Shown: positions 47,911-56,846, counted from the first letter of the stretch. The stretch is DNA of 64,000 bases from Mycolicibacterium rhodesiae JS60 (GCA_000230935.2 AGIQ01000004.1:248001-312000); one strand, 5' to 3'. Made by a program: numbers and translations. Notes: generated by a model not told the origin, from the sequence alone.

Positions 47911-48306
47911 CTAGCCGACGAACTGGTCGAACGCCCACTGGTACTGCGGCGGGACGACCTGAACGCCGCACTGCTTCTGCAGCGTGCCCAGGGGGGCCAG
48001 GAGCGCGGTGAACTCCTGGTATTCCTGCGGATTGGCCTGCGCGTAGGCCTGAATGGTCGCGGCGGCCTGGGCGCGCGGCTGCAGCGCGGCGCTCATCAGC
48101 ATCCGCTGACCGTCCGGATGAGTGTTCAGGTAGCCCTGAATCTGCCCCTGCGAGTTGGCGACCTGGGCATCGATGGCGGGCTGGCTGCAGTCAGGCGCGG
48201 CGAGCGCGGCCGGAGCGGCGATGAGCGCCGATGCCAGACCGGCGGTGATGGCGCCGAAACAGATGCCGAGTGTTCGCCGGGTTCCGGCGGCTTCAGCAAT
48301 TTTCAT
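47911..48306 (-). CDS. Hemophore-related secreted protein
   Basis: A 131-residue exported protein with a signal peptide of about 36 residues (LASALIAAPAALA, cleavage before APDC). The mature helical domain is about 95 residues with two Cys (40 and 113) placed to form a disulfide, as in the mycobacterial hemophore (Rv0203-like) family. DCSQPAIDAQVANSQGQIQGYLNTHPD-type sequence and the C-terminal PPQYQWAFDQF agree with it. Family members can bind heme outside the cell; binding here is not shown. A strong GGAGGG lies 9 bases before ATG 48306. No iron-box was seen upstream. A strong terminator follows. Confidence 0.85.
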   Translation of the reverse strand: MKIAEAAGTRRTLGICFGAITAGLASALIAAPAALAAPDCSQPAIDAQVANSQGQIQGYLNTHPDGQRMLMSAALQPRAQAAATIQAYAQANPQEYQEFTALLAPLGTLQKQCGVQVVPPQYQWAFDQFVG

Positions 48307-48401
48307 GAGGTAAATCCCTCCACATTGTGAATTCTGTTGCCATTGTGGCCTGTCCGGACGGTCCCGACAAGGTTGCTGCTCGCAGTGCTTTCCTCAGCTG
48401 C

Positions 48402-49328
48402 TCATGCGTGCAACGCTGCGCGCAGAGCGGCCAATCCACGTTCGGTCGCCTCGGTGGCGGCCGGAACGACCCCGGCGTAACCGAGATAGCCATGCACCAG
48501 TGTGTCGGCCAAATGCAGCTCGACCGTTACACCGGCGGCGGCCAGAAGTTCGGCGTAGCGGGCGCCGTCGTCGCGCAGCGGGTCGTGGCCTGCGACGGCG
48601 ATATACGCCGGCGGCAGGCCGGACAGGTCTGCCGCCCGGCCGGGAGCCAGACTCGCCGGCGGGTTCGACAGGTCGGCCTCCCCGGCGTACCACCTGCTGA
48701 ACGCGTCGATGGCGCCCCGGTCGAGCACCGGCGCCTCGGCGTTCTCGGCGAATGACGGCAGCGAGTTGTCCCACATCGTCGACGGGTACCACAGCAGCTG
48801 AAAGGCGATCGGCGGCCCGTCGTTGTCACGCGCCAGCTGGGCCACGACCGCCGACAGCGTGCCACCGGCCGAATCCCCCGCGACCGCCAGCCGCGAGCCG
48901 TCCGCGCCGAAGCTGCCGGCGTTGGCGGCCACCCAGCGGGTGGCGGCCCAGACGTCGTCGACGGCGGCGGGGTAGGGGTGTTCGGGCGCCAGCCGATAGT
49001 CGACCGACACCACCACGGTGCCCGCGCCGACCGCGTGGTTACGGGCCGTCCCGTCGTGGGTGTCCAGGTCGCCGACAGCGAAGCCGCCACCGTGGAAATA
49101 CATCGTGACCGGAGGATTGAGTGTGCCGGAAGGCCAGTAGACCCGGACCGGGATCGGGCCGGCGGGGCCGTCGATCTGGTGGTTCTCCACCCGCAGATCG
49201 GGATGCACCGGACGGCGCGGCAACTCCCGCAGGCGGCGGCGCGCCTCGTCGATTCCACCCTCGACGGTCAATTGGAACGGCACCGCTTCCAGTACCTTCT
49301 GCAGGATGGCATCCACCGGCGGTCGCAT
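48402..49328 (-). CDS. Alpha/beta hydrolase, hormone-sensitive-lipase type (LipH/LipI-like)
   Basis: A 308-residue esterase of family IV. The oxyanion motif HGGG is at residues 79-82 (YFHGGGFAVGD), and nucleophile Ser153 lies in GDSAGG. The catalytic Asp lies in GHDPLRDDGARYA and the His in VHGYLGYAG. No signal peptide. In M. tuberculosis the paralogues LipH and LipI lie at this place between metK and priA. It cleaves short-chain esters; the in vivo substrate is unknown. ATG 49328 has TACGGT 6 bases upstream, a leaderless-type promoter. It is divergent from a YhhN gene. Confidence 0.93.
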   Translation of the reverse strand: MRPPVDAILQKVLEAVPFQLTVEGGIDEARRRLRELPRRPVHPDLRVENHQIDGPAGPIPVRVYWPSGTLNPPVTMYFHGGGFAVGDLDTHDGTARNHAVGAGTVVVSVDYRLAPEHPYPAAVDDVWAATRWVAANAGSFGADGSRLAVAGDSAGGTLSAVVAQLARDNDGPPIAFQLLWYPSTMWDNSLPSFAENAEAPVLDRGAIDAFSRWYAGEADLSNPPASLAPGRAADLSGLPPAYIAVAGHDPLRDDGARYAELLAAAGVTVELHLADTLVHGYLGYAGVVPAATEATERGLAALRAALHA

Positions 49329-49334
49329 CAGCCC

Positions 49335-49340
49335 ACCGTA
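49335..49340 (-). promoter_or_regulatory. Leaderless-type -10 box for the LipH/LipI-like gene
   Basis: TACGGT on the minus strand, 6 bases before ATG 49328, within the 28-base spacer with the YhhN gene. Confidence 0.45.
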
Positions 49341-49356
49341 CTTACGCACCCCGACA

Positions 49357-50028
49357 ATGTGGTGGCTAGCCGGTGCCGTGGTCGCAGTCGGCTATGGGAT
49401 CTTCCTGATGATCACCGCGTTGCGGTTGCCGGAGAACTCCATGCTCACCGGCCAATTCCCCGGCCAGCCCGCCACCAAGGCACTGATGGCCGTGCTGCTC
49501 GCCGTCGCCGCGCTGTGGCACGGGAAAGACCGCGAGCGGCGCTGGCTGATCGCGGCACTGCTGTTCTCGGCCGGCGGCGACTTCTTCCTGGCGATGCCAT
49601 GGTGGCAACCGTCGTTCGTGCTGGGCCTCGGCTCGTTCCTGGTGGCTCACCTCTGCTACCTGGGCGCACTGCTGCCGCTGCGCGCCGCCAGCCGGCCTCG
49701 CCTGGTCGCGTCGGCGGTCGTGGTGGTCGCATGCGTGAGTTTGCTGGTCTGGTTCTGGCCGCGCCTGGTCGCCGACGGGCTGACCATTCCCGTCGTGGTG
49801 TACATGGCCGTCCTGGCGGCGATGGTCTGCTCGGCGTTGCTGGCCCGGCTGCCCACGCCGTGGACCGCGCTGGGGGCGGTGTGCTTCGCGATCTCCGACG
49901 GCATGATCGGCATCGGCCGCTTCGTCCTGGACTCGCAGGCGCTGGAAGTGCCGATCTGGTGGGTGTATGCGACCTCGCAGGTGCTGATCACCGCCGGCTT
50001 CTTCTTCGGCCGGGCGGTGCCTGACTGA
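49357..50028 (+). CDS. YhhN/TMEM86-family membrane protein (lysoplasmalogenase-like)
   Basis: A 223-residue integral membrane protein with about eight helices, for example WLAGAVVAVGYGIFLMITAL and LIAALLFSAGGDFFLAM. The conserved acidic residues of the family are present: GDFFL in helix 3 and ISDGMIGIGRF in the later helix. Eukaryotic TMEM86 is a lysoplasmalogenase; bacterial activity is mostly untested. It matches Rv1401 by position, upstream of priA on the same strand. ATG 49357 chosen over an upstream in-frame ATG at 49306 because the membrane helix starts here. Confidence 0.88.
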   Translation: MWWLAGAVVAVGYGIFLMITALRLPENSMLTGQFPGQPATKALMAVLLAVAALWHGKDRERRWLIAALLFSAGGDFFLAMPWWQPSFVLGLGSFLVAHLCYLGALLPLRAASRPRLVASAVVVVACVSLLVWFWPRLVADGLTIPVVVYMAVLAAMVCSALLARLPTPWTALGAVCFAISDGMIGIGRFVLDSQALEVPIWWVYATSQVLITAGFFFGRAVPD

Positions 50029-50048
50029 AAGTCTGTCGGCGCCGTCGT

Positions 50049-50054
50049 TAGTCT
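50049..50054 (+). promoter_or_regulatory. Leaderless-type -10 box for priA
   Basis: TAGTCT, 6 bases before ATG 50061, with no Shine-Dalgarno. It suits a leaderless priA mRNA. Confidence 0.45.
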
Positions 50055-50060
50055 TCGACG

Positions 50061-52058
50061 ATGCCGATCCGGCGCGCCGCCGAGCACGAACCCATCGCCC
50101 GGGTGCTCCCGATGCTGTCGGTGCCGCACCTGGACCGTGAGTTCGACTATCTGGTATCGGCCGAACAGTCCGACGACGCCCAGCCCGGGGTGCGGGTCCG
50201 GGTCCGGTTCCACGGCCGTCTCGTCGATGCCTTTGTACTCGAACGGCGTTCCGACACAGACCATGTCGGGCAGCTCGGCTGGCTGGACCGGGTCATCTCA
50301 CCTGAACCGGTTCTCACCGCAGAGGTCCGCCGGCTCGTCGACGCGGTCGCCGCCCGTTACGCGGGGACCCGTCCGGACGTGCTGCGGCTGGCCATCCCGC
50401 CCCGGCATGCCAGGGCTGAGAAGGCTCAGGCCGACCCGCCGCTGCTGCCGGTCATCGACCCGGTCGACCCGTCCGGCTGGGCCCGTTACGGCCGGGGCGA
50501 TCAGTTCCTGGCTGCACTGCGCGACGGCCGGGCCGCCCGCGCGGTATGGCAGGCGCTGCCCAGCGAGCAGTGGTGCGACCGAATCGCCGAAGCCGCCGCC
50601 GCCGCCGTCAGCGGTGGCTACGGGGTCCTGGCCGTGGTCCCCGACCAGCGCGATATCGATGCGCTGTGGACGGGGGCCACCGCCCTGATCGACCCGTCCG
50701 CCGTCGTCGCCCTCTCGGCCGGGCTCGGCCCCTCGGCCCGGTACCGGCGGTGGCTGGCGGCGCTGCGCGGGCACGCGCGGCTGGTCATCGGCACCCGCAG
50801 CGCGGTGTTCGCCCCCGTCGAGCGGCTGGGCCTGGTCATCGTCTGGGACGACGGCGACGACACCCTCGCCGAACCGCGCGCGCCCTACCCACATGCCCGC
50901 GAGGTGGCGATGCTGCGCGCCCATCAGCTGCGCTGCGCGGCCGTGATCGGCGGCTACGCCCGCACGGCCGAGGCGCACGCGCTGGTGCAGAGCGGCTGGG
51001 CGCACGATCTGGTGGCGCCGCGGCCGCTGGTGCGCGCGGCCGCCCCCCGGGTGGTCGCGCTCGACGACGAGGGGTACGCCGAGGAGCGCGACCCCGCCGC
51101 CCGGTCGGCCCGGCTGCCGTCGCTGGCATTGCGCGCCGCCCGCGCCGCCCTCGAGCGGGAGGCGCCGGTGCTGATCCAGGTGCCGCGGCGCGGCTACGTG
51201 CCGTCGGTGGCGTGTGCGCGCTGCCGGACGATCGCACGGTGCCGACATTGCATGGGGCCGCTGTCGCTGTCCGAGCGGGACGCAGCCGGAGCGGTGTGTC
51301 GCTGGTGCGGCCGCATGGACAGCTCGCTGCGCTGCCGGCGCTGTGGCTCGGATGCGATCCGCGCCGTCGTAGTGGGGGCGCGGCGCACCGCCGAGGAGAT
51401 GGGCCGGGCCTTCCCAGGGACACCGGTCATCACCTCGGCCGGGGACACCGTGCACACCGAGATCGAGCCCGGTCCGGCCCTCGTCGTGGCAACCCCGGGC
51501 GCGGAGCCGCACGTACCCGGCGGATACGGCGCCGCCCTGCTGCTGGACAGCTGGGCGCTGCTGGGCCGCCAGGACCTACGGGCCGCCGAGGACACCCTGC
51601 GGCGGTGGATGGCCGCCGCCGCGCAGGTCCGGTCCCGCGGCGACGGCGGCGTGGTGGCGGTGGTGGCCGAATCGGCCATCCCGACCGTGCAGGCGCTGAT
51701 CAAGTGGGATCCGGTCGGGCACGCCGAAACCGAATTGGCGGCTCGCGCCGAGGTCGCGCTCCCGCCCAGCGTGCACATGGCCGCCGTCGACGGCAGCTCG
51801 GATGCGGTCAGTGCCCTGCTCGAGCACGCCGAACTGCCCGAGGACGCCGACCAGCTCGGCCCCGTCGATCTGCCGCTCGGTGTGCGCCGACCGCCCGCGA
51901 CCCGGCCCGGCGAACCCGTCATCCGCATGCTCGTGCGGGTCCGCAAGGACGAGGGCCTCGGGCTGGCCGCGTCGCTGCGGCATGCGATCGCGATCGCCAG
52001 CGCCCGCCACGACCACGAGGCAGTTCGGGTACAGATCGACCCGTTGCACATAGGGTAG
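50061..52058 (+). CDS. priA: Primosomal protein N' (PriA), actinobacterial helicase-motif-deficient form
   Basis: PriA-like protein, 665 residues, for replication restart. The N-terminal 3'-DNA-binding domain (VLPMLSVPHLDREFDYLV) and the zinc-binding domain are intact, with four CxxC pairs (CARC, CRHC, CRWC, CRRC). The ATPase core is degenerate: no Walker A lysine loop is seen where GxxGSGKT is expected, and the DEEH-like box reads DDGD before TLAEPRAPYPHAREVAMLRA. GTRSAVFAP is kept. Mycobacterial PriA proteins share this loss, so it probably acts as a scaffold rather than a helicase. ATG 50061 has a leaderless-type promoter. The DUF2207 gene follows 25 bases later. Confidence 0.93.
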   Translation: MPIRRAAEHEPIARVLPMLSVPHLDREFDYLVSAEQSDDAQPGVRVRVRFHGRLVDAFVLERRSDTDHVGQLGWLDRVISPEPVLTAEVRRLVDAVAARYAGTRPDVLRLAIPPRHARAEKAQADPPLLPVIDPVDPSGWARYGRGDQFLAALRDGRAARAVWQALPSEQWCDRIAEAAAAAVSGGYGVLAVVPDQRDIDALWTGATALIDPSAVVALSAGLGPSARYRRWLAALRGHARLVIGTRSAVFAPVERLGLVIVWDDGDDTLAEPRAPYPHAREVAMLRAHQLRCAAVIGGYARTAEAHALVQSGWAHDLVAPRPLVRAAAPRVVALDDEGYAEERDPAARSARLPSLALRAARAALEREAPVLIQVPRRGYVPSVACARCRTIARCRHCMGPLSLSERDAAGAVCRWCGRMDSSLRCRRCGSDAIRAVVVGARRTAEEMGRAFPGTPVITSAGDTVHTEIEPGPALVVATPGAEPHVPGGYGAALLLDSWALLGRQDLRAAEDTLRRWMAAAAQVRSRGDGGVVAVVAESAIPTVQALIKWDPVGHAETELAARAEVALPPSVHMAAVDGSSDAVSALLEHAELPEDADQLGPVDLPLGVRRPPATRPGEPVIRMLVRVRKDEGLGLAASLRHAIAIASARHDHEAVRVQIDPLHIG

Positions 52059-52083
52059 GTCCGACGAAACAGGGGGAGGCGGC

Positions 52084-53898
52084 ATGAAAGCGACCGGCCG
52101 GGTCATCGGCACGTCGATCACCTTGCTGCTCATCACCATTGGGTTGCTATGGCCCTTGGTGTTCACCGGCAGCTCGCAGGGCAGCCCGCCGTCGGACCCG
52201 GTGGTCATCACCGACTATCACGCGGAGTTCGTCGTCGACGCGAACGGCCGCCTCGACGCCACCGAGATCATCACCGGCGAATTCCCCAGCGGGCGGCACG
52301 GCATCTTCCGGTACTGGGACGTCGTCAACCTCAACAGCCCACACGTCCGCCAGGAGCCACGGATCACCGAGATCCTCCTCGACGACCGCCCGGTGCCCTA
52401 CACGATGAAGTGGGAGAGCGGAAAACGCTTCCGGATAGCCAAGATTGGCGACCCGAACCAGTACCTCGACTATGGCACCCACGTGTTCCGGATCCGCTAC
52501 ACGCTCGACGGTGTCCTCGATCCGGGCGGCACCGGTGCCGACAAGAAATTCGCGTCGTCGACCGGCGACCCGTCGGCCCGCTCGACGTTCTTCTGGAACG
52601 TCGTCGCCCCGGCGTGGAACAACACCATCGAGCACGCGGAGATCTTCATCACCCTGCCCGGCGGGGTCAGTGGCGCCCAGTGCTCGGTGGGCTACGGCGT
52701 CGGGCGGGCCTGCGACGACCTGACCGTCAGCGGCGACACGGTCCAGCTCTCGGCCAGCAACCTGGCCCCCCGCACACCGGTCACGGTGCGGGCCGGGGTG
52801 GACGTGCCCACCCCGCCGCGCGCCGAACTGCCGTGGACCTACCGCTGGGACACGGTCCTAGGCCGGTCGTTGTCCGCGATGCTGTGGCTGGTCGGCGCCA
52901 CCCTCGCGGCCGGTCTGGGCGCCTACCTGTGGTGGCGCACGACGGTCGAACCGACGCCCGGCTTTCCGCTGCAGTACGCCCCGCCGCCGGGCCTGGGCCC
53001 GGTGCAGTGCGAATACATCCGCACCGAGAAGGTCCCGGGCAACGGGCTGACGGCGACGCTGTTCTACCTGGCCGAGCGCAAGTTGATCGACCTGCACCAG
53101 GTCAGCGGCAAGAAGTGGAGGATCACCGGCACCGCCGAGTATCCCGCCTGGGCCGACATCGACCGGGTCAGCCTCGACGTCGCAAGCGCGCTGAAGATCG
53201 TCGGCCCCGGCGCCCGGTTCGACGCCAACGGCACCGTGACGGCCGGCAAGAAACTCTCGCGCGCCAAGACGGATATGAACGCTTCGGTCAGGAAGTGGGC
53301 GTTCGACGGGTTCATGGTCAAACGTTCCAAAGAACTCTGGCTGCGGCTCGCCAACTTCCTCGCGCTGGTGCTGGCGGTCTGCGGGTTCCTGGGGTGGGGC
53401 TTCCCGTTCACGTTTTGGGGTGTGCCGTTCGCGGTGTTCTTCCTGTTCTCGGCGCGATCGTGGACCGACGGCGTCGGAAGCCGCCGCACCCCGGCCGGGC
53501 GCGAACTATGGTCGCAGGCAGGCGGTTTCTACCGGATGCTGTCCACCGACTCGGCCGAGTCACGGTTCGATTTCGCCGCTCGCAAGGACCTCTACACGGC
53601 CTACATCCCATTCGCGGTGGCCGGCGGCGTCGCTGCGCTGTGGGCCAGCAAGTATCAGACCGCCACCGGCGAGATCGACCCGCAGCCGGACTGGTACCAC
53701 TCCTCGTCGGGTACCGGCTGGCACGCAGCGAGCACCGGTGGTGCTAGTTTCGACAGCTTCGAGTCGGCGTTGTCGTCGTCGATCGGCGCCTACACGGCCT
53801 CGCAGTCCTCGTCGTCGTCCAGCAGTGGCGGCAGCAGCAGCGGAGGCGGCGGTGGAGGCGGCGGCGGGGGCGGCGGAGGAGGAGGCGGGTCATGGTGA
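52084..53898 (+). CDS. DUF2207 family membrane protein with poly-Gly C-terminus
   Basis: A 604-residue predicted membrane protein. An N-terminal hydrophobic helix (TSITLLLITIGLLWPLVF) is followed by a large extracytoplasmic beta-rich DUF2207 domain (about residues 38-245, VITDYHAEFVVDANGRLDATE ... HGIFRYW). A membrane helix lies at about 260-285, and a cytoplasmic winged-helix-like region at about 300-400. Two more helices (about 420-458) precede a Ser-rich then poly-Gly tail ending GSW. The tail is coded by a GGC/GGA run at about 53830-53890. Such proteins commonly occur beside LemA, as here: lemA overlaps by 7 bases. Function unknown. ATG 52084 has GGGGGAGG. Confidence 0.88.
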   Translation: MKATGRVIGTSITLLLITIGLLWPLVFTGSSQGSPPSDPVVITDYHAEFVVDANGRLDATEIITGEFPSGRHGIFRYWDVVNLNSPHVRQEPRITEILLDDRPVPYTMKWESGKRFRIAKIGDPNQYLDYGTHVFRIRYTLDGVLDPGGTGADKKFASSTGDPSARSTFFWNVVAPAWNNTIEHAEIFITLPGGVSGAQCSVGYGVGRACDDLTVSGDTVQLSASNLAPRTPVTVRAGVDVPTPPRAELPWTYRWDTVLGRSLSAMLWLVGATLAAGLGAYLWWRTTVEPTPGFPLQYAPPPGLGPVQCEYIRTEKVPGNGLTATLFYLAERKLIDLHQVSGKKWRITGTAEYPAWADIDRVSLDVASALKIVGPGARFDANGTVTAGKKLSRAKTDMNASVRKWAFDGFMVKRSKELWLRLANFLALVLAVCGFLGWGFPFTFWGVPFAVFFLFSARSWTDGVGSRRTPAGRELWSQAGGFYRMLSTDSAESRFDFAARKDLYTAYIPFAVAGGVAALWASKYQTATGEIDPQPDWYHSSSGTGWHAASTGGASFDSFESALSSSIGAYTASQSSSSSSSGGSSSGGGGGGGGGGGGGGGGSW

Positions 53899-54428
53899 GC
53901 TTCGTGCTGATCGTGGTGCTGGTGCTCGCGGTCTTGGTGCTGATCGGTTTCGTCCTGGGCTACAACAAGGTTCGGGCCGCCGACGTCCGGGTCGACGAGG
54001 CGCTGGGCGGGATCGACGTGCAGCTCACCCGGCGCGCCGCGCTGATCCCCGGACTGGTGCACACCGTGCAGACGTTCGCCGCTCATGAGAGGGCGATCCT
54101 GGACCACATCGCCGACGCACAGACCGCGCTGACCGCTGCGACCGCGGGAAAGTCTGTGGCACAACGTACTTCAGCGGAAAGAGAGTTCGATTCCGCGGTC
54201 GGTCAGGTGCTCGCGCTTGGGCAGAGCTACCCGCAGCTGAGCTCGTCGAACAACTTCCTGAACCTGCAGCAGAACCTGGCCGACACCGAGGACAAGCTGG
54301 CCTTCGCCCGGCAGTACTACAACGACGCCGTCGCAACGGTGAACCGGCTGACCACCACGATTCCGACGATGTTCGTCGCGCCGATGGCCGGGGTGTCGCA
54401 GCGTGAGTTCTACCAGGTGCCAAAGTAG
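53892..54428 (+). CDS. lemA: LemA family protein
   Basis: A 178-residue LemA-type protein. An N-terminal membrane helix (VSFVLIVVLVLAVLVLIGFVLG) precedes a long three-helix domain with the family pattern YNKVRAADVRVDEALGGIDVQLTRRAALIPGLV-type and NFLNLQQNLADTEDKLAFARQYYNDAV. The C-terminus REFYQVPK is standard. The topology is a short outside end with the helical domain inside. It is paired with the DUF2207 gene through a 7-base overlap. The role is not known; LemA proteins have been linked to envelope stress and protease partners in other bacteria. Confidence 0.93.
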   Translation: MVSFVLIVVLVLAVLVLIGFVLGYNKVRAADVRVDEALGGIDVQLTRRAALIPGLVHTVQTFAAHERAILDHIADAQTALTAATAGKSVAQRTSAEREFDSAVGQVLALGQSYPQLSSSNNFLNLQQNLADTEDKLAFARQYYNDAVATVNRLTTTIPTMFVAPMAGVSQREFYQVPK

Positions 54429-54432
54429 AAGT

Positions 54433-55362
54433 ATGCGAATCGTTTTCGCCGGTACCCCCGAACCGGCACTCCCGTCGCTGCAGCGGCTGATCGACTCACC
54501 GCGCCACGACGTGATCGCGGTGCTCACCCGCCCGGACGCCGCTGCCGGACGCCGCGGTAAACCGGCGCCGTCGCCGGTGGCGCGACTGGCGCAGGAGGCA
54601 GGCATCGCAGTGCTGCGCCCGGCGAAGCCCAACTCGCCGGAGTTCATCGCCGAGCTGACCGAACTGGCGCCGGAGTGCTGCGCGGTGGTGGCCTACGGCG
54701 CGCTGTTGAGTGAAGCGCTGCTCGCAGTTCCGGTGCACGGCTGGATCAACCTGCACTTCTCGCTGCTGCCGGCCTGGCGGGGCGCGGCGCCGGTACAGGC
54801 AGCGGTCGCTGCGGGCGATACCGTCACGGGCGCAACGACTTTCCTGATCGAACCGAGCCTGGACTCGGGGCCGGTCTACGGCGTGGTCACCGAGACGGTG
54901 CGGCCCGCCGACACCGCGGGTGACCTGCTCGACCGGCTGGCGGTTTCGGGGGCGGGCCTGCTCGAGGCGACGTTGGACGGGATCGCCGACGCGACGCTGA
55001 CTCCGGTGCCGCAGCCCGCCGACGGCGTCAGCGTGGCCCCGAAGATCACCGTCGAGCAGGCGCGGATCCCGTGGGAGCGCCCGGCCCACGTGGTCGATCG
55101 CCGGATCCGCGCGGTGACTCCCAATCCCGGTGCCTGGACGATGATCGGCGACCTGCGGGTCAAAGTCGGCCCGGTCCGCGTCGACGAGGCGGCGGCGCCG
55201 CTGGCACCGGGGGAGATCACCGTTGACCGATCCGGGGTGAGGGTGGGGACGGCGTCGCAGCCGGTGCTTCTCGGTCAGGTTCAGCCGCCGGGCAAGAAGC
55301 TGATGAACGCCGCCGACTGGGCCCGGGGTGCCAGGCTCGACGAGGGAGTGCGGGCTTCATGA
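54433..55362 (+). CDS. fmt: Methionyl-tRNA formyltransferase
   Basis: Fmt, 309 residues, formylates initiator Met-tRNA with 10-formyl-THF. The catalytic residues Asn106 and His108 lie in INLHFSLLPAWRGAAP, with the SLLPxxRG signature. Asp144 lies in LDSGPVYG. The N-terminus is RIVFAGTPEPALPSL, and the C-terminal tRNA-binding OB domain includes WERPAHVVDRRIRA. ATG 54433 lies 4 bases after lemA. Its stop overlaps rsmB by ATGA, and the group fmt-rsmB-rpe-ribD is one transcription unit. Confidence 0.97.
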   Translation: MRIVFAGTPEPALPSLQRLIDSPRHDVIAVLTRPDAAAGRRGKPAPSPVARLAQEAGIAVLRPAKPNSPEFIAELTELAPECCAVVAYGALLSEALLAVPVHGWINLHFSLLPAWRGAAPVQAAVAAGDTVTGATTFLIEPSLDSGPVYGVVTETVRPADTAGDLLDRLAVSGAGLLEATLDGIADATLTPVPQPADGVSVAPKITVEQARIPWERPAHVVDRRIRAVTPNPGAWTMIGDLRVKVGPVRVDEAAAPLAPGEITVDRSGVRVGTASQPVLLGQVQPPGKKLMNAADWARGARLDEGVRAS

Positions 55363-56846
55363 GTGAGCGTCCCAAGCACGGCAAGAACTTTCAGCAATCC
55401 GGTCAGAGGCGCGATCGCACCGGCGCGCCGCCAGGGCGTGATCGCACGCAGCAGCGTCCGCCTCGGCGCCCGCAACGCACCCCACTGGATCCGGCGCGCC
55501 GGGCCGCCTTCGACGTGCTGCGCGCGGTGTCCGAACGCGACGCGTACGCGAACCTGGTCCTGCCCGCGATGCTGGCCGAACGGGGGATCCACGGCCGCGA
55601 CGCGGCATTCGCCACCGAACTGGCCTACGGCAGCTGCCGCACGCTGGGGCTCCTCGACGCGGTCATCGCCGCCGCGGCCGGCCGCCCGGTGGAACAGATC
55701 GACCCGGTGCTGCTGGACCTGCTGCGCCTCGGCAGCTATCAGCTGTTGCGCACCAACGTCGCCCAGCACGCCGCGGTATCCACCACCGTCGAGCAGGCCG
55801 GCATCGAATTCGACAGTGTGCGAGCGGGTTTCGTCAACGGCGTGCTGCGCACCATCTCCGGCCGCGACGAGGCCGCGTGGGTTGCCGAGCTGGCTCCTCC
55901 GAAGGACACCGACCCGGTCGGACATCTGGCATTCGTGAACGCCCACCCGCGCTGGATCGCCCAGTCGTTCGCCGACGCGCTGGGCGCCGACGCGGGGGAG
56001 CTCGACGCCGCCCTGGCCGCCGACAACGGCCGTCCCGGCGTGCACCTCGCCGCGCGCCCCGGTGTGCTGACCGCGCAGGACCTGGCCGCCGCGGTGGACG
56101 GGACGGTGGGCCGGTATTCGCCGTATGCCGTCTACCTGGGCGGCGGTGATCCAGGCCGGCTGGCCGCGGTCCGCGACGGCGCGGCGCTGGTGCAGGACGA
56201 GGGCAGCCAGCTCGTGGCTCAGGCGCTGACGCTAGCCCCGCTGGTGGGCGAGGACGGCGGACGCTGGCTGGACCTGTGCTCGGGGCCGGGCGGCAAGACA
56301 GCGCTGATCGCCGCGATCGCCGCGCAACACGGCGGCGCGGTGACCGCGATCGAGCCCGCGCCGCGCCGCGCCGACCTCGTCGAGCAGAACACCCGCGGCC
56401 TACCGGTCGAGGTGCTGCGGGTCGACGGCCGCGAATCCGGGCTGGCGCCGGGCAGTTTCGACCGGGTGCTGGTCGATGCGCCGTGCACCGGGCTGGGGGC
56501 GCTGCGGCGCAGGCCGGAGGCCCGTTGGCGGCGCACCCCGGCCGATGTCCCGGTGCTCGCCAAGCTGCAGCGCGAGCTGCTGGCCGCCGCGATCGCCCTG
56601 ACCCGCCCCGGCGGGGTGATTCTCTACGCCACCTGTTCGCCCCACCTGGCCGAGACTGTCGGGGTGGTGTCCGATGCCCTGCGCCGACATCCGGTCACCG
56701 CGCTGGACACCCGGGGGCTGTTCGGCCCCGCCGACCGGCTGGGCGACGGTCCGCACGTGCAGCTCTGGCCGCATCGCCACGGCACCGACGCGATGTTCGC
56801 GGCCGCCCTGCAGAAGGACCTAGGGTGGCTGACATGCGACCACTGA
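55359..56846 (+). CDS. rsmB: 16S rRNA (cytosine-967-C5) methyltransferase RsmB
   Basis: RsmB (Fmu), 495 residues, methylates C967 of 16S rRNA. An N-terminal NusB-like domain (AAFDVLRAVSERDAYANLVLPAML ... GRDAAFATELAYGSCR) precedes the class I methyltransferase domain. The SAM loop is LDLCSGPGGKTALIAAIA. Motif IV DAPCTGLG holds Cys376, and motif VI YATCSPHL holds the nucleophile Cys426. A basic, disordered first 45 residues (RRDRTGAPPGRDRTQQRPPRR-like) is mycobacterial in style. It overlaps fmt and, by 13 bases, rpe. Confidence 0.96.
   Translation: MSERPKHGKNFQQSGQRRDRTGAPPGRDRTQQRPPRRPQRTPLDPARRAAFDVLRAVSERDAYANLVLPAMLAERGIHGRDAAFATELAYGSCRTLGLLDAVIAAAAGRPVEQIDPVLLDLLRLGSYQLLRTNVAQHAAVSTTVEQAGIEFDSVRAGFVNGVLRTISGRDEAAWVAELAPPKDTDPVGHLAFVNAHPRWIAQSFADALGADAGELDAALAADNGRPGVHLAARPGVLTAQDLAAAVDGTVGRYSPYAVYLGGGDPGRLAAVRDGAALVQDEGSQLVAQALTLAPLVGEDGGRWLDLCSGPGGKTALIAAIAAQHGGAVTAIEPAPRRADLVEQNTRGLPVEVLRVDGRESGLAPGSFDRVLVDAPCTGLGALRRRPEARWRRTPADVPVLAKLQRELLAAAIALTRPGGVILYATCSPHLAETVGVVSDALRRHPVTALDTRGLFGPADRLGDGPHVQLWPHRHGTDAMFAAALQKDLGWLTCDH

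Noticed and set aside
48307..48401. IdeR-type iron box upstream of the hemophore-related gene
   Set aside because: No match to TTAGGTTAGGCTAACCTAA; only the short palindrome GTCCGGAC (48352-48359) was found.
53830..53890. CRISPR-like or tandem repeat array
   Set aside because: The GGC/GGA run is a coding poly-Gly tail with no spacers.
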